Positions 8,313 through 17,595 are shown, numbered from the stretch's first letter. The stretch is DNA of 64,000 bases from Rikenellaceae bacterium (GCA_015060015.1 SUZG01000008.1:37439-101438), one strand, 5' to 3'. Program-made: numbers and translations. Notes: generated by a model not told the origin, from the letters alone.

Positions 8313-10475
8313 TTACAGATTCTCCACGAAATAGGCTGTTATCTTGTCATACAGATGCACCGCATCACGACCGAAGACGTTGTGCTCGGCTGTGGGGTAG
8401 GGCATATAATCAACGGGGATATGGTGCTTGATGCACTCCTGAACGAAGCTCAACGAGTGCTGCCATACGCAGGTGCCGTCAATCGCACCCTGACAGATAA
8501 GCAGCTTGCCCTTCAAATCCTTCGCCTTGTTGATAAGCGAGGTCTTCTCGAAGCCCTCGGGGTTGTTGTGTGTGTTGTCCATATAGCGTTCGCCATACAT
8601 CACCTCGTACCACTTCCAGTCGATTACAGGACCACCCGAAACGCCTACCTTGAATACTTCGGGGTAGTTTGTCATCAGCGAGATGGTCATAAAACCACCA
8701 TAACTCCAGCCGTGAACACCCACGCGGTCGCGGTCGCACCACTCATGCGAGAGCAGCCATTCAAGGCCCGCCATCTGGTCCTGCATCTCGCACTGACCGC
8801 ACTGGCGGTGGATAGCCTTCTCGAAGTCGGCACCGCGGTTTGATGTGCCTCGGTTATCCATCACAAAAACGACATAGCCACGCTGTGCCATAAGCATCTC
8901 CCAGCGACGCAGCTGTGCCTGATAGGTATTCTTAACCATCTGTGAATGAGGGCCTCCATAGACATAGAGGATGACGGGATACTTCTTCGCGGGGTCGAAG
9001 TTCATCGGCTTGATAAGACGATAATAGTTGTCATACTTGCCGTCGGCACTCTTCACCGTTCCCAGCTCTATGGGCAGGAAGTTGTAACCCTCGGTTGGGT
9101 CGGGGGCACGGAACAGTTCGCGTGCGGGTTTGCCGTCGGTGCGACCCAGCTCTATGACGCGTGGCACATTGAGTGATGAGTAGTTGTCAAGGAAGTATTT
9201 TCCACTCTTGCTCATCGAGATATTGTGCCAGCCCTCGGTCGGTGTGAGGCGGGTCTGCTTGCCACTCTTCAAATCGACCTTGAAGAGATGATTATCTACG
9301 GGTGACACCTCGGCCGAGGTGTAGAATACATAACGGTCGTTCTGACCGACATATTTCACATCGGCATCGGTCTTGGTAAGACGCTGAACATTACCGCTGT
9401 CATCGCAGAGATAGAGGTTGAAATAGCCGTCACGGTTGTTGGTGCTGTAAATGAATCGTGACGGGTCATTTTTGAGCCATACAAGGTCGTGCTGCGGCTC
9501 TACATAGAGGTCGTTGTGCTCGGTCAGGATTGTCGCAATCTTCTCGCCCGTTGAGGCATCGTAAGAGTTGAGAGCAACATTCTCCTGTGCACGGTCCAGA
9601 ACCTGCACATAGATACGCTTTGAGTCGGGCGACCAAGTGATGCAGGTCAGGTAGCGTTCCTCGTCAAACTCGGTAACATTCAGGTAGATAGTCTTGCCCG
9701 ATGCGATGTCGTAAACGCCTAACTTCACATGCTCCGAAGCCATTCCGTTCATCGGATATTTTATGCTTTTGAGAGTACCCGTGCGAGAGGTTATGTCAAG
9801 TAGCGGGAAGTCGCTGACGCGAGTCTCATCCTTCTGGAAGAAGGCCAGCTGCTTTGAGTCGGGCGAGAAGAATATGCCGTGCGTGATGCCGAACTCGTTA
9901 CGGCTGACACTCTGTCCGCAGACGATGTTCCTGTCCTCAAATGCAGTTACTGCCGTATGCTTCTCTCCGTCAAAAAGATAGAGATTGTTGTCAATCGTGT
10001 AGGCAAACAACGGGCCGTTGCCGTTCTGACGCTTGACATTGGCCAGAGGCTGACCCTCGACCTTGGGGTAAGAGTATTGCGAGATGATGCTGCGACTCTC
10101 GATGTCGATGGTGTATAGTTTGCTCAAAGATGTTACCACGAGGTTACCCTCCGCATCGAAGGCGTAGCGGGGCATAGCCATAAAGCTCTCCTCACCCATC
10201 AGGGCGTCAATCTCCTGCTTTGTGATGAGTGTGCGACTCTTGCCGGTGCGGGCGTCGGTTGCGATGATGGCATCCTCTTGGGTTGTGGCGTAGCAGTCCG
10301 ACTCTCCAATCCACTGAATGTGCAGATTCTTGGGCGACAGCTCGCGGTTAAGTACAACATCAGTTGTCGTAAGCAGCTTGGCGGTTTGCTCCTGCTTGGT
10401 GGTTTGCTCCTGTGCCACCGATGAAAGTGAACTCATAATTGCTGTGGCGGTCAAAATTAAAAATAGGCGTTTCAT
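8313..10475 (-). CDS. Dipeptidyl peptidase IV family serine peptidase (S9B)
   Basis: The 720-residue protein has a cleavable signal peptide (SSLSSVAQEQ), an N-terminal beta-propeller (about residues 40-500) and a C-terminal alpha/beta hydrolase domain. The nucleophile is Ser591 in GWSYGG. Asp in GAIDGTCVW and His in TAEHNVFGRD complete the triad. The family removes X-Pro or X-Ala dipeptides from peptides in the periplasm. In gut Bacteroidales this serves peptide nutrition. It stands alone, with its own terminator downstream. Confidence 0.92.
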   Translation of the reverse strand: MKRLFLILTATAIMSSLSSVAQEQTTKQEQTAKLLTTTDVVLNRELSPKNLHIQWIGESDCYATTQEDAIIATDARTGKSRTLITKQEIDALMGEESFMAMPRYAFDAEGNLVVTSLSKLYTIDIESRSIISQYSYPKVEGQPLANVKRQNGNGPLFAYTIDNNLYLFDGEKHTAVTAFEDRNIVCGQSVSRNEFGITHGIFFSPDSKQLAFFQKDETRVSDFPLLDITSRTGTLKSIKYPMNGMASEHVKLGVYDIASGKTIYLNVTEFDEERYLTCITWSPDSKRIYVQVLDRAQENVALNSYDASTGEKIATILTEHNDLYVEPQHDLVWLKNDPSRFIYSTNNRDGYFNLYLCDDSGNVQRLTKTDADVKYVGQNDRYVFYTSAEVSPVDNHLFKVDLKSGKQTRLTPTEGWHNISMSKSGKYFLDNYSSLNVPRVIELGRTDGKPARELFRAPDPTEGYNFLPIELGTVKSADGKYDNYYRLIKPMNFDPAKKYPVILYVYGGPHSQMVKNTYQAQLRRWEMLMAQRGYVVFVMDNRGTSNRGADFEKAIHRQCGQCEMQDQMAGLEWLLSHEWCDRDRVGVHGWSYGGFMTISLMTNYPEVFKVGVSGGPVIDWKWYEVMYGERYMDNTHNNPEGFEKTSLINKAKDLKGKLLICQGAIDGTCVWQHSLSFVQECIKHHIPVDYMPYPTAEHNVFGRDAVHLYDKITAYFVENL

Positions 10476-10527
10476 TCTATCTGTTCGGTTAATGTTTGGA
10501 CATAAGTTTATATGTTGCGAAAGTAAT

Positions 10528-10553
10528 AAAAAATGCCCGAATATGCAATTCGG
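10528..10553 (-). terminator. Terminator of the B12 uptake operon
   Basis: On the minus strand CCGAAT and ATTCGG form a short stem around a 5-base loop, followed by GCATTTTTTA. It lies 46 bases beyond the btuB-type stop codon. The stem is only 6 bp. Confidence 0.55.
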
Positions 10554-10598
10554 ACACTCTATTATTGGCGATAAAATTTTTCAGCGTAGCGGCCTGCT

Positions 10599-12653
10599 CT
10601 ATCTTTTGCCCCATTTGGGCGTTATGCCGATAAAAATCTCGAAGTTTATGCCCGGCATAGGACGCGACAGAACAGAGATGTAATCCTCGTCAAAGAGGTT
10701 GTTTATACACCCCTTCAACGAGAGGTCCGCCCAGCTGAATGAAAAGCCCTTTTCAAGCGATATGTTGCTCATATAGTAGTCAGGGAGCCTGCCCGTAAGG
10801 GTTATATCGTTGCTCGACATAGTGTAGCGTTCGCTGTAATAACACCACTTGTAATGGAAAGCCCAGCGACGCCACTGCAAGCGTGCCGAGAGTGTTGCCG
10901 AGAGTTCGGGTATGTAGGGCAGCTGCTTGCCTACCGATTTGTCGGCTTCGGTCATCGGTACGCCCTCATTGATTGAGGGTGTCCATGAGAAGGTTGCAGA
11001 AGCGTCTAACTTCCAGTGACGATTAAAGACAACGGCCATATCGGCCTTCAACTCCACTCCGTAGGCGTGTACCTCCTTTACGTTGCGTGGCGAGAGGAAG
11101 CCTTTGGGTGTTGCGAGCCATAGTATCCAGTCTTTCACATAGGAATCAAACCACGAGGCCGAGCCCGAGAGCAGAAAACTATTCTCCTTGCCAACGGCAA
11201 ACGACACCCCCGCATCATAGGTCCAGCCCCTCTCTTTTTTTAGGTCGGGGTTGCCTCCCGGCAGGAAGTAAAGGTCGTTGAGTGTCGGGAAACGGAAGTT
11301 TCGTGATACAGAGCCTTTCAATGTTATGTTGCCTCGTCGTGACAGCTCATATTCGGCAAAGAAGGCCGGTATTATGGGCGAAAAATCGGTGCCGAACATC
11401 TCCTCTCTTACGACAAGCGACAGACCCAGCTTTTCGTTTGGTCGCCACTTTGCCGATAGTGCTCCCGAGAGCTCCACGCGGCTCTGGTCGTAGCCTACGA
11501 TAGCCTTGTTGCCATCCTGACGGATGATGTTCTTGTCGCGGCTCTCCACGAAGTGCTGATGTGCCGTCAGGTTGGCCGTAAAGAGCCATTTGTTACCGAT
11601 GTAATACTCTCCCTCGACCTGCCCGAAGAGGGTGTTTGTGAGGCTGCGGGAACGTGTCATAACCTCCATTGTGCCGTTGCCCGGGTCGCGTTTGAAGTCG
11701 TATGCTGTCCACGAATAGACATAACCCGCCTTTGCTCCGATTTTCCACGTTTGTCGCAGATGATTCCACTCCAAAACACTGCGGAGAGTCTGCTCACGCT
11801 GGCGATTGTCGAAGTCGCCCTCGTCGCCGTAGTCGGTGGTGAGCATCGCCAGCTCGCGATTGGAGTTTATATACCACGCCTTCAAGGCAAAACTATCGCC
11901 ACGCCCGGCGTTGAACGATATCTCCTGCAAGATGTGCAAATCCTTGTAAGCACCGCTGCGGTTACGCTCTATGGGGTAGTAGCGGCCGATGATGTTCTTA
12001 TCCTCGTCGTAAATGTTTTCGCGTTTGTCGCGGTTGCGATACTTAAAATCGTTGGGCGACGAGGAGTATGCTGCACGGGTCGAAAATTGCCACTTGCGGG
12101 AGCCGTAGGTAAGACGCAGAAACTCGTCAAAGGTGCGGAAAGAACCCACGCCCTGAATATATTGCACGCCAAAGCCTTCTGCCTGCAAAGGTTTGGTGGA
12201 GAGGCGTATGGAGCCTCCCAGACCGCCACCCGTATCATTCACCGACGATGTGCCGTGCAGAAGTGATGCATCGTCAATAAAGTAGGAGGGAATCATCGAA
12301 AAATCGGTCATTCCGAGCATCGGACTGTTTATCCTGAGGCCGTTCCAGCTGACCTGTGTATGCGATGGCGAAGTGCCTCGGAACGATACGGTCGAGAGTG
12401 TCGCACGCCCGTATGTCTTGACAAAAATCGAGGAGTTGAAGGTCAGCACATCGGCCATCGAGAGGGCTATGTTATCTTTCAGAACGGACTCGCTGAAAGA
12501 GGTTTTCTGCGTGCCTATATCCTTCATCGGCTTCTCGCCAAGCACTGCCACTTCGGGGATTGACAAACCCTCATCAATCCACTTCTCGGTGGTCTGTGCC
12601 TTGGCCGTGCAGGCCGCAAAGACTACGAATAATATCACAAGAAATCCCCTCAT
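10599..12653 (-). CDS. btuB: TonB-dependent outer-membrane receptor, BtuB-type
   Basis: The protein is about 684 residues with a signal peptide (MRGFLVILFVVFAACTAKAQ). A TonB-box-like region (IPEVAVLGEK) is followed by a plug domain with SFRGTSPSHTQVSWNGLRINSPMLG. The C-terminus is an aromatic-rich beta-barrel ending in IFIGITPKWGKR. I chose the ATG at 12653 because the longer TTG start at 12671 would overlap the upstream gene. It is the last gene of a riboswitch-led operon with a BtuG-like lipoprotein 5 bases upstream. The context points to transport of cobalamin or other corrinoids across the outer membrane; the receptor alone would not prove it. Confidence 0.87.
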   Translation of the reverse strand: MRGFLVILFVVFAACTAKAQTTEKWIDEGLSIPEVAVLGEKPMKDIGTQKTSFSESVLKDNIALSMADVLTFNSSIFVKTYGRATLSTVSFRGTSPSHTQVSWNGLRINSPMLGMTDFSMIPSYFIDDASLLHGTSSVNDTGGGLGGSIRLSTKPLQAEGFGVQYIQGVGSFRTFDEFLRLTYGSRKWQFSTRAAYSSSPNDFKYRNRDKRENIYDEDKNIIGRYYPIERNRSGAYKDLHILQEISFNAGRGDSFALKAWYINSNRELAMLTTDYGDEGDFDNRQREQTLRSVLEWNHLRQTWKIGAKAGYVYSWTAYDFKRDPGNGTMEVMTRSRSLTNTLFGQVEGEYYIGNKWLFTANLTAHQHFVESRDKNIIRQDGNKAIVGYDQSRVELSGALSAKWRPNEKLGLSLVVREEMFGTDFSPIIPAFFAEYELSRRGNITLKGSVSRNFRFPTLNDLYFLPGGNPDLKKERGWTYDAGVSFAVGKENSFLLSGSASWFDSYVKDWILWLATPKGFLSPRNVKEVHAYGVELKADMAVVFNRHWKLDASATFSWTPSINEGVPMTEADKSVGKQLPYIPELSATLSARLQWRRWAFHYKWCYYSERYTMSSNDITLTGRLPDYYMSNISLEKGFSFSWADLSLKGCINNLFDEDYISVLSRPMPGINFEIFIGITPKWGKR

Positions 12654-12658
12654 AGACT

Positions 12659-13729
12659 CTACTTCCAACAAAATGCTCCGGGTATGATGCCCGCATAAAA
12701 TTCATCAATCTTCTCGCCCTCCTGCGTGTAGCGATATATCTTGCCCGGCTGCTGATAATCAATGGCATCGGCTATATATACATCGCCCGACAGCGGACAG
12801 ATGGTAAGACCGTAATATATCGTTCCGGCATACTCCAGAAATGGTCGTACGGGCAGATGCTCGTCATCGACACCCATCGCCCAGATATCGTCATTTATCC
12901 AGTACAGGCGGTCGCGTGTGCCGTTCAGCTTTACCTCCGAGGGAGCATCACCGCGACTGAAACGGAACTCTTTCTCAATCGAGAATGTCTCGGCATCTAT
13001 GCGATAGAGTGAGGGAGCTTCGTAACCGTAGGGACTACCCTCATAGCCGCCATCGGTAATGGTCCATAGTTTCCCGTTCCTGTCAAGCACGATTGAGGTG
13101 GGTTGTATGCCCACTTCCAGCTCCGCCATCACCTTGTCGGTGCGGGTGTCAATCTTCAGGATGCGATTCTGATATGACCAGCAATTGACAAACAGATAGT
13201 CGCCCCATTGTACCATCTGCTCTGTCGAGCCACTCTCCATAGTCATCGCAGGACACTCTATGTAGCCCGTAATCTCGTATCGTCGGGGGCTGACAACGGC
13301 TATACGGTTGTCCCAAATCTGCGATACATAAGCCTTCTCGTCAGAGATGAAATGTATGTATCGCGGTGAGGTGAAGCCCTCGATGCGACCCACCTCCTGA
13401 AAGGTGTCGGGGTTTATGGCAAAGATGACGTGCGAGTTATTCACAACTACCCAACCCTTGCCGTCGTACAGAGTCATCGACTGTGCCACATCGCCCAGAC
13501 GCATAGCGTTGGCACGATAGAAAATCTCGTTTTCGACCTCTTTTGTCGCAGGGTTGTAGTATGATAGGGTTGCGTTGCCGTAGTTGAAGTTACCCTCGTT
13601 TACAATGAACAGACCGCTGCCCGAAGCGGAAAACTCCTCCTCCACGCCGTACTCCCACTCCATACAGCCCGTAAGTGCCGACAAGAAAATCAGCACCGCC
13701 AGACGTAAATATGTCGAAAACTTATTCAT
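12659..13729 (-). CDS. btuG: BtuG-like surface lipoprotein (YncE/DUF5074 beta-propeller)
   Basis: This is a 356-residue lipoprotein with lipobox Cys22 (LTGCMEW). The mature part is a beta-propeller of the YncE/DUF5074 type, with repeated blades such as WVVVNNSHVIFAINPDTF and LFVNCWSYQNRILKIDTRTD. In Bacteroides, BtuG sits on the cell surface, binds B12 very tightly and passes it to BtuB. Here its start codon overlaps the upstream stop by one base (TAATG), so translation is probably coupled, and btuB follows 5 bases on. Assignment rests on the fold, the lipobox and the riboswitch operon. Confidence 0.85.
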   Translation of the reverse strand: MNKFSTYLRLAVLIFLSALTGCMEWEYGVEEEFSASGSGLFIVNEGNFNYGNATLSYYNPATKEVENEIFYRANAMRLGDVAQSMTLYDGKGWVVVNNSHVIFAINPDTFQEVGRIEGFTSPRYIHFISDEKAYVSQIWDNRIAVVSPRRYEITGYIECPAMTMESGSTEQMVQWGDYLFVNCWSYQNRILKIDTRTDKVMAELEVGIQPTSIVLDRNGKLWTITDGGYEGSPYGYEAPSLYRIDAETFSIEKEFRFSRGDAPSEVKLNGTRDRLYWINDDIWAMGVDDEHLPVRPFLEYAGTIYYGLTICPLSGDVYIADAIDYQQPGKIYRYTQEGEKIDEFYAGIIPGAFCWK

Positions 13730-14667
13730 TATTTTATCATTAACCTATAATCGTAAAAACCTGTAACCTCGGTCGAGAGTTCGCCCAGCCAGCCACTCTT
13801 GGCATTTACGGCGGTCTGCACCTTTACAAAATCTATATATTTCAGCTCCTTCGCCCTGCCCTCGCTATCTATGGCATTGGCAATGTCAAGCAGATTTATA
13901 TTTCCTCCCTCCAATGTGTGGTCTTCGTCGCTGAAATTGTCAGCGTAACCCCAACCATAGGCGGGCTGTACCCACATTGTTCCGTTACCCGAGCTGTCGT
14001 AGTTGCGTGCCGCGAGGCGAGTGCCCGACAGAGTGTAGCAATCCTCCTTAATCCACTGCGGATAGTACGACTCCTGCTTGTGATAGGCGGCCAAATAGTC
14101 AATCTCGCCCTCTTTGCCCTCGCTGTCACTCCACCTGACTGATTGCCCTGCTGCGGTGGGGCGGTAGTAGGTTATGGCGTACTCCTTTATGGTTGTTTCG
14201 GCATTGCTCTCGCTGCCCTGCAACTCATACCAGGTGTCGTTTGGCTCTCCGTCGCCATTCTCGTCCTGCATAACCCACACAACACCCGGCTCCGATGAGC
14301 CTTTGAAGGAGTTGCCGCCAATGGCGATATCGTAGCCGACCCGATTGTCTATGCTGTGGTCGAAGCCCACGACAACATAGCCGCCAAAGCCTCCAAGCGA
14401 CAGGAATTTACCCTCCGCCATACGCTTTTCTGCATTACTTACGGCATCTGCGGCTGTGAGTTCCTCGCCTGAAAAACCAGCCTTCCCGTCGCCGATAAAT
14501 TGCCCGGGAGCGGGCGTGTATTCAAAGACCTTTGAGCACTCGGCCAGTGACTTGTCGGTCGCAGCACGATAATACTCGTCATCAAATGTGATTGTAATCA
14601 CATCGCCCTCGTTGCAGGACGATGCGAATACAACCATCAACATACATATAAATCCAAACCCTCTCAT
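13729..14667 (-). CDS. Surface lipoprotein of the B12 locus, function unknown
   Basis: The 312-residue lipoprotein has lipobox Cys18 (FASSC). It contains a beta-rich domain with FLSLGGFGGYVVVGFDHS, GGNSFKGSSEPGVVWVMQD and WYELQGSE. I recognise this as a 'cell surface protein' type often found beside BtuG-like and TonB genes in Bacteroidales, but I know of no assigned function. Several acidic loops (DENGDGEPNDTW, SDEDHTLEGG) could bind calcium. It lies 5 bases after the DUF4465 gene and overlaps btuG by one base, so a role in capturing corrinoids at the surface is a reasonable inference. Confidence 0.72.
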   Translation of the reverse strand: MRGFGFICMLMVVFASSCNEGDVITITFDDEYYRAATDKSLAECSKVFEYTPAPGQFIGDGKAGFSGEELTAADAVSNAEKRMAEGKFLSLGGFGGYVVVGFDHSIDNRVGYDIAIGGNSFKGSSEPGVVWVMQDENGDGEPNDTWYELQGSESNAETTIKEYAITYYRPTAAGQSVRWSDSEGKEGEIDYLAAYHKQESYYPQWIKEDCYTLSGTRLAARNYDSSGNGTMWVQPAYGWGYADNFSDEDHTLEGGNINLLDIANAIDSEGRAKELKYIDFVKVQTAVNAKSGWLGELSTEVTGFYDYRLMIK

Positions 14668-14672
14668 ACGGC

Positions 14673-15869
14673 CTACTCCTTGTCAAATCTTACAGCCACA
14701 TCGTCGTAGGCGAAGTAACCCGCAACGCCAAGTCCGTAGTCGCCGTAGAGGTCGTCACTGCCTACAAGGTTGAACGCCACACGCACAACCTTACCCAGCG
14801 ATGACAAATCCCATTTTGTCCACTCCTGAACGCCCTGACGGCCCTCACTCCAAAGCACGAATTCTGCTTCGCCGCACTTTTCGCCATTCTCGTTGTAGCC
14901 ATAGGCCACAATCTTGTACCAGCTCTCCTCGCCTGCACCTGTCGGCACTTGCCAGCCGTCGCCATTGGTCAGGAGGTTAAAGACATAGGTAGTGTTGGTG
15001 ACAAACATATGGTCAATCACGCGAGCCTCGCCATCGCCAAACTCAAAATAGACCATTTCGTTCTGCATACCATACTCCGACTCATCAACATAACCGAAAT
15101 GCACGCAGAAATTCTCCGAGCCATTAGCTCCACCCTCGACATTGTAGGCTTGCAGGTCGTGCATATAGTCGCCCTGCGAGAGGTCGCTGCCCACATAGTT
15201 CGACAACGCGTGACCTCCGTAGCCGGGGAACATCGCAGTTTCGGAGGGTGTGAACGATAGGAACGTATTGCCCTCGTCGTACCACGCGTGGTGACCATTG
15301 CCGTTGCCGTACTGCGTGTCGGTGGGGATAAAATCACTCCAATAAGAGGCAGCGTTATTCTCATTTCCGCAATAGTCGCCATCCTCAAAAGTGAGGGTAC
15401 GCAACTCGTAGGTTGCCTCTTCCTCCTCGGCTTGCTTCTTGGGGAGAATAATCACGCGACCATCGGTGAGAGTAATGATAACTTCGGTGTCGGTCTCCTC
15501 GATGCTCTCAAAAATGGAGTCACCGCTTGCACCATCGTTACCCTTGTCGCCTTTGTCGCCTTTGTCGCCCTTGTCTCCTTTGTCACCTTTATCACCTTTC
15601 TCTCCGTCCTCGCCATTGCGAAGTGAAATGGTTGAGCCGTCGCTGAAAGTCAGGGTATAACCCTCCTCGGTTTTTTCAACGTTGGTAATAACCTTACCGT
15701 TGTTCATTGCATCTACCAACGCTGTGAGGGTGGCAATGTCCTCGGCGTTGGTGTCGATTTGCTGCTGCATCTCATCGACCTTCTGCCACAAATCGCTGTC
15801 GTCAAACTCGCAAGAGGCGAGCGCCATAGCACTTACGCAAAGTGCTGCAAAAAAGAAAAATCGCTTCAT
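14673..15869 (-). CDS. BtuH-like B12-binding lipoprotein (DUF4465) with collagen-like stretch
   Basis: This 398-residue lipoprotein (lipobox Cys20, ALASC) has three parts. Residues 25-60 form a coiled coil of the DUF4988 kind. Residues 86-118 are Gly-X-Y triplets, mostly Gly-Asp-Lys. Residues about 155-398 are a DUF4465 domain with ASYWSDFI, YDEGNTFLSF, FCVHFGY, WTKWDLSSLGKVV and GYFAYDDVAVRFDKE. DUF4465 proteins of Bacteroides (BtuH) bind cobalamin on the cell surface. It is the first gene after the cobalamin riboswitch. The collagen-like spacer may act as a stalk holding the binding domain away from the membrane. Confidence 0.85.
   Translation of the reverse strand: MKRFFFFAALCVSAMALASCEFDDSDLWQKVDEMQQQIDTNAEDIATLTALVDAMNNGKVITNVEKTEEGYTLTFSDGSTISLRNGEDGEKGDKGDKGDKGDKGDKGDKGNDGASGDSIFESIEETDTEVIITLTDGRVIILPKKQAEEEEATYELRTLTFEDGDYCGNENNAASYWSDFIPTDTQYGNGNGHHAWYDEGNTFLSFTPSETAMFPGYGGHALSNYVGSDLSQGDYMHDLQAYNVEGGANGSENFCVHFGYVDESEYGMQNEMVYFEFGDGEARVIDHMFVTNTTYVFNLLTNGDGWQVPTGAGEESWYKIVAYGYNENGEKCGEAEFVLWSEGRQGVQEWTKWDLSSLGKVVRVAFNLVGSDDLYGDYGLGVAGYFAYDDVAVRFDKE
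15538..15612 (-). repeat. 9-bp tandem repeat encoding Gly-Asp-Lys triplets
   Basis: About eight copies of a 9-base unit (minus-strand GGCGACAAR-like) lie inside the DUF4465 gene. They differ mostly at wobble positions, so this is an old, selected repeat rather than a fresh expansion. Whole-unit slippage would change stalk length without breaking the frame. Confidence 0.85.
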
Positions 15870-16016
15870 AACGCATCAATATTTTAAGTTAATAAAAAAA
15901 GTTACGCCACAAAGCAGAACTCCAATTAACTCAAAACATTTTTGCCGTATAATCCTTCCTTTTCGGAATAGGTAGCATATGCTGCCACGCCTCCTCAAAT
16001 CACGCTTCACCGCCTA

Positions 16017-16074
16017 CTACGGGGCAAAACCTAAAATTTTACTGCTAAAAATTAGTTTTGATTCGTCCCGTAGT
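16017..16074 (-). promoter_or_regulatory. Possible expression-platform hairpin after the cobalamin aptamer
   Basis: ACTACGGG (16017-16024) can pair with CCCGTAGT (16067-16074), with an inner AT-rich CTAAAATTTT/AAAAATTAG dyad. It lies between the aptamer and the first gene, where a switch helix would be expected. No run of T follows, so translational or attenuation control cannot be told apart. Confidence 0.4.
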
Positions 16075-16099
16075 CCTGCAGGCCAAAAATCCAAAATGC

Positions 16100-16285
16100 A
16101 AAGGCAGGTCTTCTGACTTATCCCCGTCTGTTGCGCCTTCCCAGGTCATAGCCCAGTGGCAAAGAGTGCAACATCATAAATTTCCCTTGCGGGAATGGGA
16201 CTTACAGCAACAGGTATTGTTCCGGATTTGCACCGGATTTCCTTTTCACTCTGCGGGTGGTGTAACCCGACAGAGAACCGTTTGC
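16100..16285 (-). ncRNA. Cobalamin riboswitch controlling the B12 uptake operon
   Basis: Read on the minus strand, the segment has the standard aptamer parts in order. These are AATCCGGTGCAAATCCGGAAC, GCTGTAAGTCCC, TTGCCACTGGGC, CTGGGAAGGCGC and the B12-box AGTCAGAAGACCTGCC. Binding of adenosyl- or other cobalamin to this aptamer represses downstream uptake genes. It precedes the DUF4465, surface lipoprotein, BtuG-like and BtuB-like genes, and a well-spaced promoter ends just upstream. Confidence 0.95.
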
Positions 16286-16290
16286 AACAG

Positions 16291-16324
16291 CAAAAGTAGA
16301 GAATAAAATTGAAAATGCAAAAAA
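16291..16324 (-). promoter_or_regulatory. Promoter of the B12 operon
   Basis: On the minus strand TTTTTTG (16324-16318) is followed after 19 bases by TACTTTTG (16298-16291), an exact fit to the Bacteroidetes promoter. The predicted start near 16284 coincides with the 5' edge of the cobalamin aptamer. Confidence 0.7.
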
Positions 16325-16352
16325 TAGATGAAAAATTCTTGAAAATTATCAC

Positions 16353-16360
16353 TATCTTTG
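16353..16360 (+). promoter_or_regulatory. -7 element of prfA
   Basis: TATCTTTG lies 51 bases before the prfA ATG and diverges from the B12 operon promoter. A TTG is present upstream at a non-standard distance, so the -33 part is not settled. Confidence 0.5.
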
Positions 16361-16410
16361 CCCGCGAATAAAACGCGAATAAAATATAATTACAATACAG
16401 TTATACGATT

Positions 16411-17496
16411 ATGGCAGACAATTCAATTCTTATGCGCCTTGACGGCCTTAAACTTAAATACGAGGAGACGGGACAAAAACTTACCGACCCCGAAGTGATT
16501 GCCGATGTTAAGCAGTTTGTGCAGCTCACCAAGGAGTATAAGGAGTTGGAGCCTATTATCGAGACTTCGGAACGCTATCGCACAGCCCTTGCAAATTTGG
16601 CAGAGGCAAAGGATATCCTTGCCAATGACAAGGACGAGGAGATGCGAGATATGGCACGTATGGAGATTGCGGAGCTGGAGCCTTCGTTGGAGAAGATGGA
16701 GGAGGAGATCAAGCTGCTGCTTATCCCGAAGGATCCGCAGGATGACAAGAATGCCATACTTGAAATTCGTGGCGGTACGGGTGGCGACGAGGCTGCAATC
16801 TTCGCCGGCGACCTTCTGCGTATGTACACCAAGTACATCGAGTCAAAGGGCTGGCGTTATGAGATTACATCGTTCTCTGACGGTGCTGTGGGCGGTTACA
16901 AGGAGGTCGTGTTGAAGGTTACGGGCCAGAGTGTATATGGCACGCTGAAATATGAGTCGGGAGTACACCGCGTGCAGCGTGTACCGCAGACCGAGACGCA
17001 GGGTCGTGTGCATACTTCGGCAGCGTCGGTGGCAGTGTTGCCCGAGGCGGAGGAGTTCGATGTCGAGATTTCGATGAACGATATCCGCAAGGATATCTTC
17101 TGTGCATCGGGCCCCGGTGGTCAGTCGGTGAATACTACCTATTCGGCTATTCGTCTGACGCACATCCCAACGGGTATCGTCGTGCAGTGTCAGGACCAGA
17201 AGTCGCAGTTGAAGAACTTCGACAAGGCATTCGAGGAGTTGCGTACGCGTGTGTTCAACCTCGAATATTCAAAGTATCTCGACGAGATTGCATCGAAGCG
17301 TAAGACAATGGTTTCGACAGGTGACCGTTCGGCGAAGATTCGTACCTACAACTATCCGCAGGGCCGTATTACCGACCACCGCATAAACTATACGATTTAC
17401 AACCTTTCGGCATTTATGGATGGCGATATTCAGGATTGCATCGACCACCTGATTGTGGCAGAGAATGCCGAGAGATTGAAGGAGAGTGAGTTGTAG
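16411..17496 (+). CDS. prfA: Peptide chain release factor 1
   Basis: RF1 recognises UAA and UAG in the ribosomal A site and triggers release of the finished protein. The 361-residue length is normal. The catalytic GGQ motif is at residues 236-238 in SGPGGQSVNT, and the stop-codon recognition domain precedes it. The first residues, MADNSILMRLDGLKLKYEE, are typical. A simple terminator follows 20 bases after the stop, separating it from dusB. Confidence 0.97.
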   Translation: MADNSILMRLDGLKLKYEETGQKLTDPEVIADVKQFVQLTKEYKELEPIIETSERYRTALANLAEAKDILANDKDEEMRDMARMEIAELEPSLEKMEEEIKLLLIPKDPQDDKNAILEIRGGTGGDEAAIFAGDLLRMYTKYIESKGWRYEITSFSDGAVGGYKEVVLKVTGQSVYGTLKYESGVHRVQRVPQTETQGRVHTSAASVAVLPEAEEFDVEISMNDIRKDIFCASGPGGQSVNTTYSAIRLTHIPTGIVVQCQDQKSQLKNFDKAFEELRTRVFNLEYSKYLDEIASKRKTMVSTGDRSAKIRTYNYPQGRITDHRINYTIYNLSAFMDGDIQDCIDHLIVAENAERLKESEL

Positions 17497-17518
17497 TAAC
17501 ACTATTTCAAATTAATAG

Positions 17519-17560
17519 AGAGGGTATCTTTCCGCAGGAGGCAGGTGCCCTCTTTTATGT
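17519..17560 (+). terminator. Terminator after prfA
   Basis: AGAGGG (17519-17524) pairs with CCCTCT (17548-17553), followed by TTTTA. The stem is short and the loop long, so efficiency is uncertain. Confidence 0.5.
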
Positions 17561-17595
17561 AGTGGATAACCCTTTATTGATATACTGTTAAGAGT

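Noticed and set aside
15538..15612. 9-bp repeats considered as a CRISPR-like or intergenic repeat
   Set aside because: They are in frame in the DUF4465 gene and encode Gly-Asp-Lys triplets; there are no spacers.
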